A DNA stretch of 64,000 nt from Cellvibrionales bacterium (GTDB taxonomy: Bacteria; Pseudomonadota; Gammaproteobacteria; Pseudomonadales; JAHEIH01), in contig JAHEIH010000005.1 in assembly GCA_024639455.1 (NCBI GenBank), positions 124,001-188,000 on the forward strand, given 5' to 3'. Position numbers and translations under genes: made by a program. Of the stretch, positions 27,921 through 36,533 are shown in pieces (positions within the stretch are counted from its first letter, which is position 1; each line of letters opens with the position of its first letter). The notes under the pieces are model-generated. The model did no database searches, was not told where the DNA came from, and saw only the letters and a list, made by a program, of their open reading frames with translations.

Positions 27921-28090
27921 CTACACTGCTTAAACATGGCGCCAAGTAGGGTCAAGAACACCAGTACCATAATGATCTTGCTGTAGCGCTGTTGTTGTTC
28001 CGCATCCAGCGGTTTGCCTTTTTTCTCGGTAATTTTTACCACGATGGCGAGTGCTGCAAACAGCGCCACTAGAATTAAAATTAGGTTCAC
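27917..28090 (-). CDS. Small two-helix membrane protein, unknown function
   Basis: This 57-residue protein starts at GTG 28090, with GGAGG 4 nt upstream. It has two hydrophobic segments (LILILVALFAALAIVV and IIMVLVFLTLLGAMF) joined by a charged loop, TEKKGKPLDAEQQQRY. I do not recognise the family. The strong ribosome binding site supports it as a real gene. It is divergent from htpX. Confidence 0.65.
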   Translation of the reverse strand: MNLILILVALFAALAIVVKITEKKGKPLDAEQQQRYSKIIMVLVFLTLLGAMFKQCS

Positions 28091-28119
28091 AACCCCTCCA
28101 AAAATATTTTTTGTTCGGC

Positions 28120-28148
28120 CTTTAAAAATGTCGCGCTGGCGCCATATT
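28120..28148 (+). promoter_or_regulatory. Sigma-32-like heat-shock promoter of htpX
   Basis: CTTTAAA (28120-28126), a 13-nt spacer, and CGCCATATT (28140-28148) match the heat-shock consensus CTTGAAA-N13/14-CCCCATNT with two mismatches. It lies 40 nt before htpX, a membrane quality-control protease. Confidence 0.6.
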
Positions 28149-28188
28149 AAGCGTATATACATACGTCACCTTCGGAGAACTCGCCCAC

Positions 28189-29070
28189 ATGATGCGTATC
28201 GCTCTTTTCTTAATAACCAACATGGCCATTTTGCTGGTGGCCAGCGTGACCCTCAATTTACTTGGCTTTAACTCCATCATGCAAGCCAATGGTGTCGATC
28301 TCAACCTCAATGCATTACTCGTGTTCTGTGCCGTATTCGGTATGGCAGGATCGCTTATTTCACTATTCATTTCTAAGTGGATGGCCAAGCGCAGCACCGG
28401 CACCCAGCTCATCAGCCAACCCCGTAACGCCGACGAAAAATGGCTATTGGATACGGTAGCTGAGCTTGCCAAAAAAGCCGGCATTGGGATGCCCGAAGTA
28501 GGTGTATTCAACTCAGCCAGCTCAAACGCCTTTGCCACCGGCTGGAACCGCAACGACGCACTGGTTGCCGTCAGCACCGGACTGTTGCAACGCTTTAGCC
28601 GCGATGAAGTGCGTGCGGTATTGGCTCACGAAATCGGCCACGTCGCCAATGGCGACATGATCACCTTGAGTTTGGTGCAGGGCATCGTCAATACCTTCGT
28701 CATGTTTTTCGCGCGAATCATCGGCCACACCGTTGACCGCGTGATATTTAAAACCGAGCGCGGTCATGGCATTGGCTACTACATTGCCACCATCTTTGCC
28801 GAAATCATCCTGGGTATTTTGGCCTCGATGATCGTTATGTGGTTCTCACGCTGGCGCGAATACCGCGCCGATGCGGCCGGTGCCAATTTGGCCGGTCGCC
28901 AGTCGATGATCAACGCACTGCAACGCCTGATGATGGAACAACAGCACGCCCAAGAATTGCCCGGCGAACTCACCGCCTTTGGTATCAGCGGCGGTCGCAA
29001 AAGTCTCAGCGAGCTGTTCATGACCCATCCCAAATTGGAAGACCGCATCGCCGCCCTGCAACGCGGATAA
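28189..29070 (+). CDS. htpX: Membrane zinc metalloprotease HtpX
   Basis: This 293-residue inner-membrane protease degrades damaged membrane proteins. Two N-terminal helices are followed by the HEIGH zinc site (147-151, [12 protein letters not shown]), two more membrane segments, and the third zinc ligand in EYRADAAGA. The C-terminus [12 protein letters not shown] is typical. The ribosome binding site is GGAGA, and two adjacent ATGs are possible starts (28189, 28192). Confidence 0.96.
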   Translation: MMRIALFLITNMAILLVASVTLNLLGFNSIMQANGVDLNLNALLVFCAVFGMAGSLISLFISKWMAKRSTGTQLISQPRNADEKWLLDTVAELAKKAGIGMPEVGVFNSASSNAFATGWNRNDALVAVSTGLLQRFSRDEVRAVLAHEIGHVANGDMITLSLVQGIVNTFVMFFARIIGHTVDRVIFKTERGHGIGYYIATIFAEIILGILASMIVMWFSRWREYRADAAGANLAGRQSMINALQRLMMEQQHAQELPGELTAFGISGGRKSLSELFMTHPKLEDRIAALQRG

Positions 29071-29083
29071 TTGTGAATCGCCA

Positions 29084-29122
29084 TAGGCACTTACCGGTTG
29101 ACATCAACCGACCAAGTGCCTA
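29084..29122. promoter_or_regulatory. Long bipartite hairpin between htpX and fbp
   Basis: Outer arms TAGGCACTT/AAGTGCCTA (9 bp) enclose an inner CGGTTGA-CA-TCAACCG stem (7 bp), separated by small bulges. It ends 44 nt before the fbp ATG. There is no T run. It could end htpX mRNA, stabilise it, or act in the fbp leader. Confidence 0.5.
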
Positions 29123-29165
29123 CCTTGCGAGGTGTCACTGCACATGGCCCACAAGGAAACCAACA

Positions 29166-30176
29166 ATGAAAAACCCAACTACGCTCGGAGAGTTCATCTT
29201 CGAGTGTCAGGCTGAATATCCCGAGGCCACTGGCGCCTTAACCTCCATCTTTTCCTCCCTTCGCCTCGCTGCCAAAATTGTCCACCGAGAGATCAATAAA
29301 GCAGGCTTAGTCGATATCACCGGCGCCGCCGGCGAGATCAACGCGCAAGGGGAAGCGCAACAAAAACTCGACGTGTTCGCCAACGAGAAATTCAAAGCGG
29401 CGCTTGCGGCGCGCGGCGTAACCTGCGGCATTGCCTCGGAAGAAGAAGACCACTACGTGTTCTTTGACGAAGGCCACAACCTGAACGCCGAGTACGTGGT
29501 GTTAATGGACCCGCTGGATGGCTCATCGAACATTGATGTGAACGTATCGGTCGGCACCATCTTTTCGATCTATAGGCGCATCTCGCCAGTAGGTGAACCC
29601 GTCACCATGGATGATTTCTTGCAGCCCGGCCGCAATCAGGTGGCGGCGGGCTATATAATCTATGGTTCGTCGACCATGATGGTGTACACCACGGGCAACG
29701 GCGTCAATGGCTTTACCTATGACCCTTCGGTAGGCGTGTTTTACCTGTCGCACCCCAACATGCAAACGCCTACCACCGGCACGATTTACTCGATCAACGA
29801 AGGGGGGTACGAGCGTTTCCCGGCGGGTGTGAAACAGTATATTAAGTACTGCCAGGAAAACGACCCATCCACCCACCGCCCCTATAGCTCGCGCTATATC
29901 GGCTCGTTGGTGTCCGACTTCCACCGCAACCTGATCAAAGGGGGTATATACATGTACCCCACGTCGACCAGTTATCCTCAGGGTAAATTGCGACTACTGT
30001 ACGAATGCAACCCGATTGCCTTCCTCGCTGAGCAAGCCGGCGGCAAGGCTATTGCTGGAGTCAGCACGCGTATCCTCGACATCAAACCCGAGAAACTTCA
30101 TCAACGCGTCCCCTTCTTAGTCGGCTCGCCAGAAATGATCGACAAGGTGGAAGAGTTTTTGCGGGTATTTGGCTAG
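29166..30176 (+). CDS. fbp: Fructose-1,6-bisphosphatase, class I
   Basis: This 336-residue gluconeogenic enzyme has the metal/phosphate motif [21 protein letters not shown] and the substrate segments [20 protein letters not shown] and [11 protein letters not shown]. The ATG at 29166 gives the normal class I N-terminus ([11 protein letters not shown]). Earlier in-frame starts lie inside htpX and are spurious. It is transcribed with or after htpX. Confidence 0.96.
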   Translation: MKNPTTLGEFIFECQAEYPEATGALTSIFSSLRLAAKIVHREINKAGLVDITGAAGEINAQGEAQQKLDVFANEKFKAALAARGVTCGIASEEEDHYVFFDEGHNLNAEYVVLMDPLDGSSNIDVNVSVGTIFSIYRRISPVGEPVTMDDFLQPGRNQVAAGYIIYGSSTMMVYTTGNGVNGFTYDPSVGVFYLSHPNMQTPTTGTIYSINEGGYERFPAGVKQYIKYCQENDPSTHRPYSSRYIGSLVSDFHRNLIKGGIYMYPTSTSYPQGKLRLLYECNPIAFLAEQAGGKAIAGVSTRILDIKPEKLHQRVPFLVGSPEMIDKVEEFLRVFG

Positions 30177-30193
30177 CGCTTTGCTTATGCGGG

Positions 30194-30199
30194 TATAAT
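30194..30199 (+). promoter_or_regulatory. -10 box of the rlmD promoter
   Basis: A consensus TATAAT lies 27 nt before the rlmD ATG, just downstream of the fbp stop. The -35 is weak (TTGGCT, 19-nt spacer). Confidence 0.45.
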
Positions 30200-30225
30200 G
30201 CCCCTTTTACCGAAGGGTCTCCCGC

Positions 30226-31533
30226 ATGAGTCAGCCTCCCAGCCGAGAATACAACATCGACAGCCTCAGCCACGATGGTCGGGGCATCGCCCGCCACGCG
30301 GGCAAGGTGTGTTTTATCGCAGGCGCCCTTCCCGGGGAACGCGTCAAGGCCCACATCCAGCAGCAAAAGTCATCCCACGACCAAGCGATTCTCGTGAGTG
30401 TTGAAGAGCCATCCAGCGAACGCGTGAGCCCACCCTGCCCCTATGTTGAGCAATGCGGTGGCTGCCAATTACAACACCTCTCCCACCAAGGCCAACTCGC
30501 CTATAAACAAGCCAGTCTGCTCGACATGCTACAGCGCCAAGCCGGTTTGAGCCCCGCTCGCTTGCTCGCGCCTATAGTAAGCCAACCCTTCGCTTATCGC
30601 CGTCGCGCCCGCCTGTCGGTATACACACCCAATAAAGGTCGCCCGCTGGTGGGTTTCCGCGAAGCCAGCGGCCACAAAATTACCCCTATCGATAACTGCA
30701 TGGTGTTGGTGTCGGCGCTGCAAGCGCTGCCGGTAGCGTGCCAAACCATGGTGGCACGTTTTGCCAACCCCAAGATCATTGGCCATATCGAGCTGAGCTT
30801 GGTGGAAAACGACGGCGTTGAGGTGCCCTTGATTCACCTGCGCACCACAGAATACCCCAGCCCGGAAGATTTTCAGTGGCTGCGCCAATTTGCCACTGAG
30901 CACGCCTGCCGCGTCAGCGTGCATTACGGAAACGATGGCTACGAAGCACTTGATAACAACGAGCAACATATTAGTATCGCCGGGGGTAGCATTACCATGG
31001 ACTATCGTGGCGGTGATTTTATGCAGGCTAACCAGGGCGTCAATGAAGCGATGGTGGCCAGAGTTGTCGAGTGGATGAAAGATGTCGAAGGAGACATCCT
31101 AGACGCCTTCTGTGGTCTGGGTAACTTTAGTCTAGCGCTAGCCAAGCATGGCCACCGCGTGGTAGGCGTCGAAGGCGATGTTGCCATGGTGCAGCGTGCC
31201 CAAGCCAATGCCGAAAAAGCAGGTTTTGAGGCTGAATTTTTATGCCGAGATTTGTTCGGCGACAACAAACAATTAGCGCGTCGCAAGTTCGCTGCGGTCG
31301 TGCTCGACCCACCGCGCGATGGTGCTTTCGCCCTCGTTAGCGAACTGGTCAAAAAGAAAATCGACCGCATCGGCTATGTGTCGTGCAACCCTGCCACCAT
31401 GGCCCGCGACGCGGCGGTATTAGCCAAGGCGGGTTATCGATTAGTTGAAGCCGGCATTGCTGATATGTTCCCACAAACGGGACACATTGAAGCGATGGCG
31501 CTGTTTGAATTTGCCGGCAAGCGCAAGAAATAA
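30226..31533 (+). CDS. rlmD: 23S rRNA (uracil-1939-C5) methyltransferase RlmD
   Basis: This 435-residue SAM-dependent RNA methyltransferase begins with a TRAM domain (LSHDGRGIARHAGKVCF). It has a four-cysteine Fe-S site (CPYVEQCGGCQLQH plus Cys in the region after), the SAM motif LDAFCGLGNFSLALA, VLDPPRDGA, and the catalytic YVSCNPATMARD. Length and motif order fit RlmD rather than RlmC or TrmA. Confidence 0.95.
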   Translation: MSQPPSREYNIDSLSHDGRGIARHAGKVCFIAGALPGERVKAHIQQQKSSHDQAILVSVEEPSSERVSPPCPYVEQCGGCQLQHLSHQGQLAYKQASLLDMLQRQAGLSPARLLAPIVSQPFAYRRRARLSVYTPNKGRPLVGFREASGHKITPIDNCMVLVSALQALPVACQTMVARFANPKIIGHIELSLVENDGVEVPLIHLRTTEYPSPEDFQWLRQFATEHACRVSVHYGNDGYEALDNNEQHISIAGGSITMDYRGGDFMQANQGVNEAMVARVVEWMKDVEGDILDAFCGLGNFSLALAKHGHRVVGVEGDVAMVQRAQANAEKAGFEAEFLCRDLFGDNKQLARRKFAAVVLDPPRDGAFALVSELVKKKIDRIGYVSCNPATMARDAAVLAKAGYRLVEAGIADMFPQTGHIEAMALFEFAGKRKK

Positions 31534-31535
31534 CA

Positions 31536-31568
31536 TGTGAGGCCTTATGCCCAGCACAAGGCCTCACA
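31536..31568. terminator. Inverted repeat between rlmD and the GH31 gene
   Basis: A perfect 11-bp stem TGTGAGGCCTT/AAGGCCTCACA with an 11-nt loop lies between two converging genes. It has no clear U tract on either strand but is placed as a shared bidirectional end. Confidence 0.5.
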
Positions 31569-31587
31569 GTGGGAGCGAATGTAAAAC

Positions 31588-34008
31588 TTACTTCACCAGT
31601 AATATCTTACGGCCGTGATCCCAGTCAAAGCTCACCCGCAATTGCTTGCTCGCCGCATCATACTCACCCTTTACCGCCGCGCCATCAATAAGCACACTGC
31701 CGCTGGCGTCGATGTTATGTACCACTAGCGTGATACGGCGCTGCTCGGGCATACCTTCGTATACACTGCCAGGCACTAATCCCAACCAACCGCGCACGGT
31801 GCGTTCGATGCCGTCTGGCACCAACTCACCACCACGCTCCGCAGTAAACGAGAGGGCTAGGCCTTTTTCCGCACTGTAGCCGGCCTTGAAGAGCAATGTT
31901 TCATACGCGCCGCGTGCAAAAGCACCAGCGGTTTGGCCGTCGTCCTCATACATGTAGCCTTCGGCACTCGTCACCTCGGGGTGGTGGTAATAGTGCACGG
32001 TAAGTTTTTCACTGCTGTAGTCGCGGGCGATCATCACCTCGTCTACCATAGGTACGAAGCTACCGGCTTTAACCAATACGGGAATGGTCTGGATGTCGAC
32101 CGGAACATTTTGCACGCGACCACCGCGGCAGACGTCACCGTTCCAGAAGTTAATCCAATTGCCGTTTGGCAGCGTCACCGGCCACTCACTTACGCCGGGT
32201 TTGGTCACCGGAGACACCAAGAAGGCATCGCCCCACATGTAGGTGTCGCGCACGTCAATCAGGTCGACGCTGTCCTGCTGAAAAAACAGCGGGCGGAACA
32301 GCGGTAAACCGCGGTTTTCTGCTTCGTGCGCCAAGGTGTAGTTGTAGGGCATCAAGCGGTAGCGCAGTTCGATGTAACGGCGAATATTCTCGCGAATACT
32401 GTCTTCATGAAACACCGGCTCAGGCGCGATGGGCTCGATACCGTGAGGGCGATAAATGGGTTGGAACACCCCGTATTGCAGCCATCGTGTATAGGCTTCG
32501 GGCACCCAATCCTCAGTCGCGAAACCACCCAAATCGGAGTGTTGGAAGGCCATTCCAAACAGGCCCATCTGCAGATTTAATTCCACTTGTGGCCACAGAC
32601 CGCCCCAGCCGCGCTTCACATCGCCGGTCCAGGGAATCATGCCGTAGCGTTGCGAACCGGCAAAACCGGCACGCATCAGTAAGAATAAGCGGCGATCGGG
32701 ATAGGTTGCCACCCAGTTGTCATAGACAGCCTGAGCCCACTCGTGGCCATAGGCGTTGTGGACTTCATCGCCGCGGCCATCAACGTGAATAATGTCATCG
32801 GGGTGAACTTCAGGCTCACCCAAATCGCCCCACCAGCCGGCCACACCACTGTCGGTGTGGTGTTGGTAGATATCCCAAAACCAGTCCTTAGCCTTGTTAT
32901 CGAACAAGTCCAACAAGCCCGTATTGCCAAAATAGAAGTCAAATTTGTAGGGTTCACCCGCCTCGTTCTTGGCAATCACATCGGCCTCTTCCGCGTCCTG
33001 CCAGCGATCAGAGGTGGTTAATATATAGGGTTCGGTGATCAGAATAGTGTTCACACCCTTATCACGCAGGTCATCCATCATCTCGATCGGGGTAGGCCAG
33101 AATTTATAATCCCAGTCCAATTTACCCATATGCCCCTGGATGTCTTTGCCAAACCAATACAGGTCGATCACAATACCATCGACCGGCAGTTTGGCTTGAT
33201 CAAACAGATCGATAGTGTCACGCACCTGTTGCTCGCTGCGATAGCCGAAACGGGAGGCGATATAGCCCATCGCCCAGCGTGGCGGCATGGGCTGGCGACC
33301 GGTTAACGCGGTGTAATTTTCAACGATGCCAGCAAAGCTGGGCGCTGCCACGATGTAGTAAGCACTGCGTCCACCCACGGTTTCAAAACTCAGTGTATCG
33401 GCCTCGGTAGCGCCGATGTCCATGGTGCCCTTAGCCGCGTTATCGAACATCAACATATATTTGTTGCTCGACACGTAACCCGGCATGGAAAAGTTAGCTT
33501 CGTAGGTTTCGTTTTCTACCCACGCGGGTTTGTTATAGAGCGACAGTCGATGGCCGCGGCGATCCATACCGAGCACACGCTGACCACCGCCCATGATTTT
33601 TTCATCCTTGGCCAGTGCAAAATCTACCGCGACACGACGTGTTTCGTTTTGTAAGCCGCGACGTTCACTCACCAGCTCACGTCCTTCGCTGCTATAACTG
33701 AGCAGCATACTGGCTTTATCAAGCGCTACCGTAAGACCCGTTTGGCTGTAAACCAGTTGCTGAGGGAATTCCTGTAAGCTTCCACCAACAGGCGCTAGGC
33801 CAGGCTTAAGGCTGTAGCTGCGATGCAATTCACCACCACTGGGGGTAAACGAGGCCTCGGCCGCCCAAGGCGATAGAAAGGCCACCCGCAACTCTCCGTC
33901 GTCGGCTTGAATAATCAGGGCATTGCCCTCGGTGCGGTGCCCCACATATTCACGGGCCTGCGCCCCCAGTGAAATGACAGCTACAACAACGAACAGTATT
34001 AAGCGCAT
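31588..34008 (-). CDS. GH31 alpha-glucosidase, exported
   Basis: This 806-residue glycoside hydrolase of family 31 has an N-terminal signal peptide (MRLILFVVVAVISLGAQA). A beta-sandwich and the (beta/alpha)8 barrel follow. The likely nucleophile is Asp395 in WWGDLGEPE and the likely acid/base is Asp463 in WTGDVKRGW. HSDLGGF follows at about 490. The C-terminal beta domains include a DUF5110-type YEDDGQTAGAF. GH31 members cleave terminal alpha-glucosyl or related residues; the exact specificity is open. It is the second gene of the GH97-GH31 operon (15-nt gap), probably periplasmic or surface-associated. Confidence 0.92.
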   Translation of the reverse strand: MRLILFVVVAVISLGAQAREYVGHRTEGNALIIQADDGELRVAFLSPWAAEASFTPSGGELHRSYSLKPGLAPVGGSLQEFPQQLVYSQTGLTVALDKASMLLSYSSEGRELVSERRGLQNETRRVAVDFALAKDEKIMGGGQRVLGMDRRGHRLSLYNKPAWVENETYEANFSMPGYVSSNKYMLMFDNAAKGTMDIGATEADTLSFETVGGRSAYYIVAAPSFAGIVENYTALTGRQPMPPRWAMGYIASRFGYRSEQQVRDTIDLFDQAKLPVDGIVIDLYWFGKDIQGHMGKLDWDYKFWPTPIEMMDDLRDKGVNTILITEPYILTTSDRWQDAEEADVIAKNEAGEPYKFDFYFGNTGLLDLFDNKAKDWFWDIYQHHTDSGVAGWWGDLGEPEVHPDDIIHVDGRGDEVHNAYGHEWAQAVYDNWVATYPDRRLFLLMRAGFAGSQRYGMIPWTGDVKRGWGGLWPQVELNLQMGLFGMAFQHSDLGGFATEDWVPEAYTRWLQYGVFQPIYRPHGIEPIAPEPVFHEDSIRENIRRYIELRYRLMPYNYTLAHEAENRGLPLFRPLFFQQDSVDLIDVRDTYMWGDAFLVSPVTKPGVSEWPVTLPNGNWINFWNGDVCRGGRVQNVPVDIQTIPVLVKAGSFVPMVDEVMIARDYSSEKLTVHYYHHPEVTSAEGYMYEDDGQTAGAFARGAYETLLFKAGYSAEKGLALSFTAERGGELVPDGIERTVRGWLGLVPGSVYEGMPEQRRITLVVHNIDASGSVLIDGAAVKGEYDAASKQLRVSFDWDHGRKILLVK

Positions 34009-34023
34009 TGGTGTTCGGTAGAG

Positions 34024-36027
34024 TTATTGTTTAACGAAACGTAGCGCGGCACCACCGCCGGGCTTCATGTCGAGGATGAGGGTTTCACCGGCGTGAAGTG
34101 TACGCTGGGTAATGATGTAATCCATAGGGTTATCGCGCCAGTGGGCAGCCTCGCCATCGGCGTAGATCTCCACCTGGTAGATCGCACCACTATCGAGGAA
34201 GTCGGTGACCAAGGCGTACTGGCGAGGTAACTCGTTGCTGGCGGCACCGACATACCAGTCGTCGCTGTGGCGATCTTTGCGGGCAAATACCAAGTATTCT
34301 CCTACCTCTCCTGCCAAGGCGATACTCTCGCTCCAATCCGCGGGCACATCGTCGATAAATTTAAAGGCGGGGTGGCCTTGATAGTGCTCAGGCAGATCTG
34401 CCGCCATCTGTAACGGACTGTAAATGGTCACATAAAGGGCCAGTTGCTTCGCCAGCGTGGTCGGCACACGGTTGAAGGGGCGGTGCTTTTGGTAGTCAAA
34501 CTTAAACACCCCGGGGGTATAGTCGGTCGGACCAGACAATCCTCGGGTAAAGGGGAACAGCACCGTGTGATTGGGCAAATTGCCGGTATCGGGGCTGCCA
34601 CCGTTGTATTCCATCCCACGCACGCTCTCGCGGGTCATCAAGTTCGGGTAGGTGCGGCGCAAGCCGGTATCCTTGATAGTTTCATGCGCGTTGACCATCA
34701 CGCCATATTTGGCGGCTGTCTCTACGACTTTACGGAAGTGACGCACCATAAACTGGCCGTGGTGCCACTCTTTACCGTTTTCCAGACGCGTGCCCACATA
34801 GCCCATTTTCACCGAGGTAATACCCAGTTTCTGATAGTAGGCAAAGGCTCGCTCCATCTGTGCTTCGTAATGGCTAATACCCGCGGCAGTTTCGTGGTGA
34901 CCAATTAAACGCAACCCTTTTTCTTGCGCATAGCGACTAACCTCTTCAATATCGAAACCATCCACCGGTTGATCGAACAAGAACGTGGGTTCACGGCGCC
35001 ACCACTCACCTTCCCAACCCTTATTCCAGCCTTCCACTAGCACACCGTCGATATCGTGTTGTGCGGCAAAATCGATGTATTGCTTGGCGCGCTCAGTGGT
35101 AGCACCTTGGTCAGAACCGGGGCTCCAGTTGGCGAGGCCAGTATGCATTTCCCACCAAATACCCATGTACTTGCCGGGTTTCACGTAACTCGACACGTCG
35201 CCCAGCTTGTTGGGTTCGTTTAAGTTGAGGAGTAAATCGGAGTTCATCAACGCTACCGCACTGTCGGCGATTTGAATGGTGCGCCATGGTGTTTTCATCG
35301 GCGCACTGGCATATACGCGAACGCCATTCGCCCAAGGTACCAAGTCAGCGCGAAACACTTTTTGATTATCATCGATATTGCGCAGGGTCATCGAGGCGTA
35401 ATCCACCAAAGCCGCTTCGTGCACAGCAATGGCAATTCCGTCGCCTTGCAACGTCAACGGTGTATGTGCCACATCGATCGAGCTCACCGCCGAGCGAAGA
35501 TACTGGTATTCATAGCGTTGATTGCGGTAAGCAGGAATCCACCAAGACTGATAATTTTGCGCAAAGGCAAATTCGGTAAGCTCTTCGTCAATGATAAAGT
35601 CTTGCAGGTTGGCTTGTTCGGGGAATTCATAGCGGAAACCGAGTCCATCGTCATAAACGCGGAAGGTCAGACCCAAGGTACGCTTGTCACCATTTTGTTC
35701 ACGCAACTGTAAAGACAATTCATTGTAGTGGTCATTAATTTGTAACCGCTCACCCCACACCGTTTGCCACTGTTGACGAATCACTTCGCGGTCTTCAGTC
35801 AGCACCGACAGATTGTCCTGCAGCGGTGCCTGATCGCGTATTTGGAAACCCAAATTTGACGAGCGTATGACTGGCTTTCCTTTGTATGTCACGCTATACG
35901 ATGGTTTTCCAGCGGTGATGTCGACCACCACGCGGATATCACTGTCGGGGGATTGGACATTAAATTGCTCAGCAAGAGTGTTGCAAGAAAGCGAGGCAGT
36001 GATCATTAGAAACAACCAATGGCGCAT
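34024..36027 (-). CDS. GH97 alpha-glucosidase (SusB type), exported
   Basis: This 667-residue family-97 glycoside hydrolase has a signal peptide (MRHWLFLMITASLSCNTLA). The ATG at 36027 follows GGAG with 7-nt spacing; an upstream in-frame start has none. The barrel contains NAHE (Glu449) and RGMEY (Glu473). The 24-residue spacing equals that of the catalytic glutamates of Bacteroides SusB. This suggests the inverting, glucose-releasing subgroup rather than the retaining alpha-galactosidase subgroup. The motif WWEMHTG and the LVEGWNKGWEGEWW segment also fit. It is the first gene of the operon, from the promoter at 36155-36184. Confidence 0.92.
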   Translation of the reverse strand: MRHWLFLMITASLSCNTLAEQFNVQSPDSDIRVVVDITAGKPSYSVTYKGKPVIRSSNLGFQIRDQAPLQDNLSVLTEDREVIRQQWQTVWGERLQINDHYNELSLQLREQNGDKRTLGLTFRVYDDGLGFRYEFPEQANLQDFIIDEELTEFAFAQNYQSWWIPAYRNQRYEYQYLRSAVSSIDVAHTPLTLQGDGIAIAVHEAALVDYASMTLRNIDDNQKVFRADLVPWANGVRVYASAPMKTPWRTIQIADSAVALMNSDLLLNLNEPNKLGDVSSYVKPGKYMGIWWEMHTGLANWSPGSDQGATTERAKQYIDFAAQHDIDGVLVEGWNKGWEGEWWRREPTFLFDQPVDGFDIEEVSRYAQEKGLRLIGHHETAAGISHYEAQMERAFAYYQKLGITSVKMGYVGTRLENGKEWHHGQFMVRHFRKVVETAAKYGVMVNAHETIKDTGLRRTYPNLMTRESVRGMEYNGGSPDTGNLPNHTVLFPFTRGLSGPTDYTPGVFKFDYQKHRPFNRVPTTLAKQLALYVTIYSPLQMAADLPEHYQGHPAFKFIDDVPADWSESIALAGEVGEYLVFARKDRHSDDWYVGAASNELPRQYALVTDFLDSGAIYQVEIYADGEAAHWRDNPMDYIITQRTLHAGETLILDMKPGGGAALRFVKQ

Positions 36028-36154
36028 AAAGGAACTCCATATCTGTATAGGTAATGTATGCGCCAACTTTTCGAGTTAACACAATCGATGGCCAAAATGT
36101 AACTTAATTACAAAATGTTCAGTTTTTTTGAATATTTTTTAATTGACTTACAAG

Positions 36155-36184
36155 ATAATACTGGTAAAGTACCCTCATGTGCAA
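36155..36184 (-). promoter_or_regulatory. Promoter of the GH97-GH31 operon
   Basis: On the minus strand, TTGCAC (36179-36184) and TATTAT (36155-36160) are separated by 18 nt. This gives a leader of about 120 nt to the GH97 ATG. The -35 overlaps the operator at 36180-36193, so repressor binding would block RNA polymerase. Confidence 0.55.
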
Positions 36185-36193
36185 CCGGTTGTA
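36180..36193. promoter_or_regulatory. LacI/GalR-family-type operator
   Basis: TGCAACCGGTTGTA fits the family consensus TGnAAnCGnTTnCA, with a central CG and 6 of 7 symmetric pairs. It lies over the -35 of the GH97 promoter and at about +4 to +17 of the divergent plus-strand promoter. No lacI-family gene is in the window, so the regulator would be encoded elsewhere. Confidence 0.6.
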
Positions 36194-36258
36194 TATCTGT
36201 GTTGTTACTGTTTCCGTGAAAGCTGAGTTTATGTGCAGTGAACCCAGCGATTTTTTTG

Positions 36259-36285
36259 GGGCTCCTTATGGAGCCCTTTTTTTTT
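36259..36285 (+). terminator. Strong intrinsic terminator of the candidate small RNA
   Basis: A 7-bp perfect GGGCTCC/GGAGCCC stem with a TTAT loop is followed by nine T residues (36277-36285). It reads on the plus strand only; the minus strand lacks a U tract. Confidence 0.8.
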
Positions 36286-36303
36286 GTACATGGATGTACT
36301 TAT

Positions 36304-36374
36304 GCCGCGGAAGGCAGGACGCCTGAGAGCGGCGTTAGAAAGGATTTAACGCTAACAACGTCGCTATTTTTTTG
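36304..36374 (+). promoter_or_regulatory. Attenuator-like leader upstream of slyD
   Basis: The arm GCGGCGTT (36329-36336) can pair with AACGTCGC (36357-36364, one G-U) followed by TATTTTTTTG, giving a terminator. Its 5' half can alternatively pair with GCCGC at 36304-36308, closing a hairpin with an inner AGGC/GCCT stem. The two pairings exclude each other. I recognise no known riboswitch class. Confidence 0.4.
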
Positions 36375-36533
36375 AGTCCAACGTTTGGGCTCGTCATTTA
36401 GGACGACTAAACTTCTCACCCAAAAGTCGTACTCGCCTTAAACTCGCATCCACGCCAACGCTTCATGCTTCACGGCATGGAAATTTATGCCCAATTCCGC
36501 CATACTGTCGGATCATTCATACGAGGTACTATC

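Larger units (their letters stand above)
36177..36285 (+). ncRNA. Candidate Hfq-type small RNA, about 109 nt
   Basis: A plus-strand promoter (TTGACT 36143-36148, 16-nt spacer, TAAAGT 36165-36170) would start a transcript near 36177. The transcript contains a hairpin GCTGAGTT/AACCCAGC (36222-36248, one mismatch), a U7 run, and then a perfect terminator stem with a U9 tail. A U-rich stretch just before the terminator plus a long U tail is the usual Hfq-binding module. There is no protein gene upstream on this strand that this terminator could serve. Expression is inferred only. Confidence 0.5.
36028..36533. other. 506-bp divergent regulatory region between GH97 and slyD
   Basis: No protein gene is credible here. 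Reading rightward it holds an imperfect AT-rich palindrome TGTAA-N5-TTACA (36098-36112) and back-to-back promoters with a LacI-type operator (36143-36194). A candidate small RNA with a strong terminator (36177-36285) follows. A structured leader with a second terminator-like stem (36304-36374), further small hairpins (36374-36407) and the slyD ribosome binding site (GAGG, 36523-36526) complete it. Confidence 0.6.

Noticed and set aside
28839-29165. N-terminal extension of the fbp frame into htpX
   Set aside because: The extension is the antiphase reading of the htpX 3' end. Fbp has its normal start at 29166.
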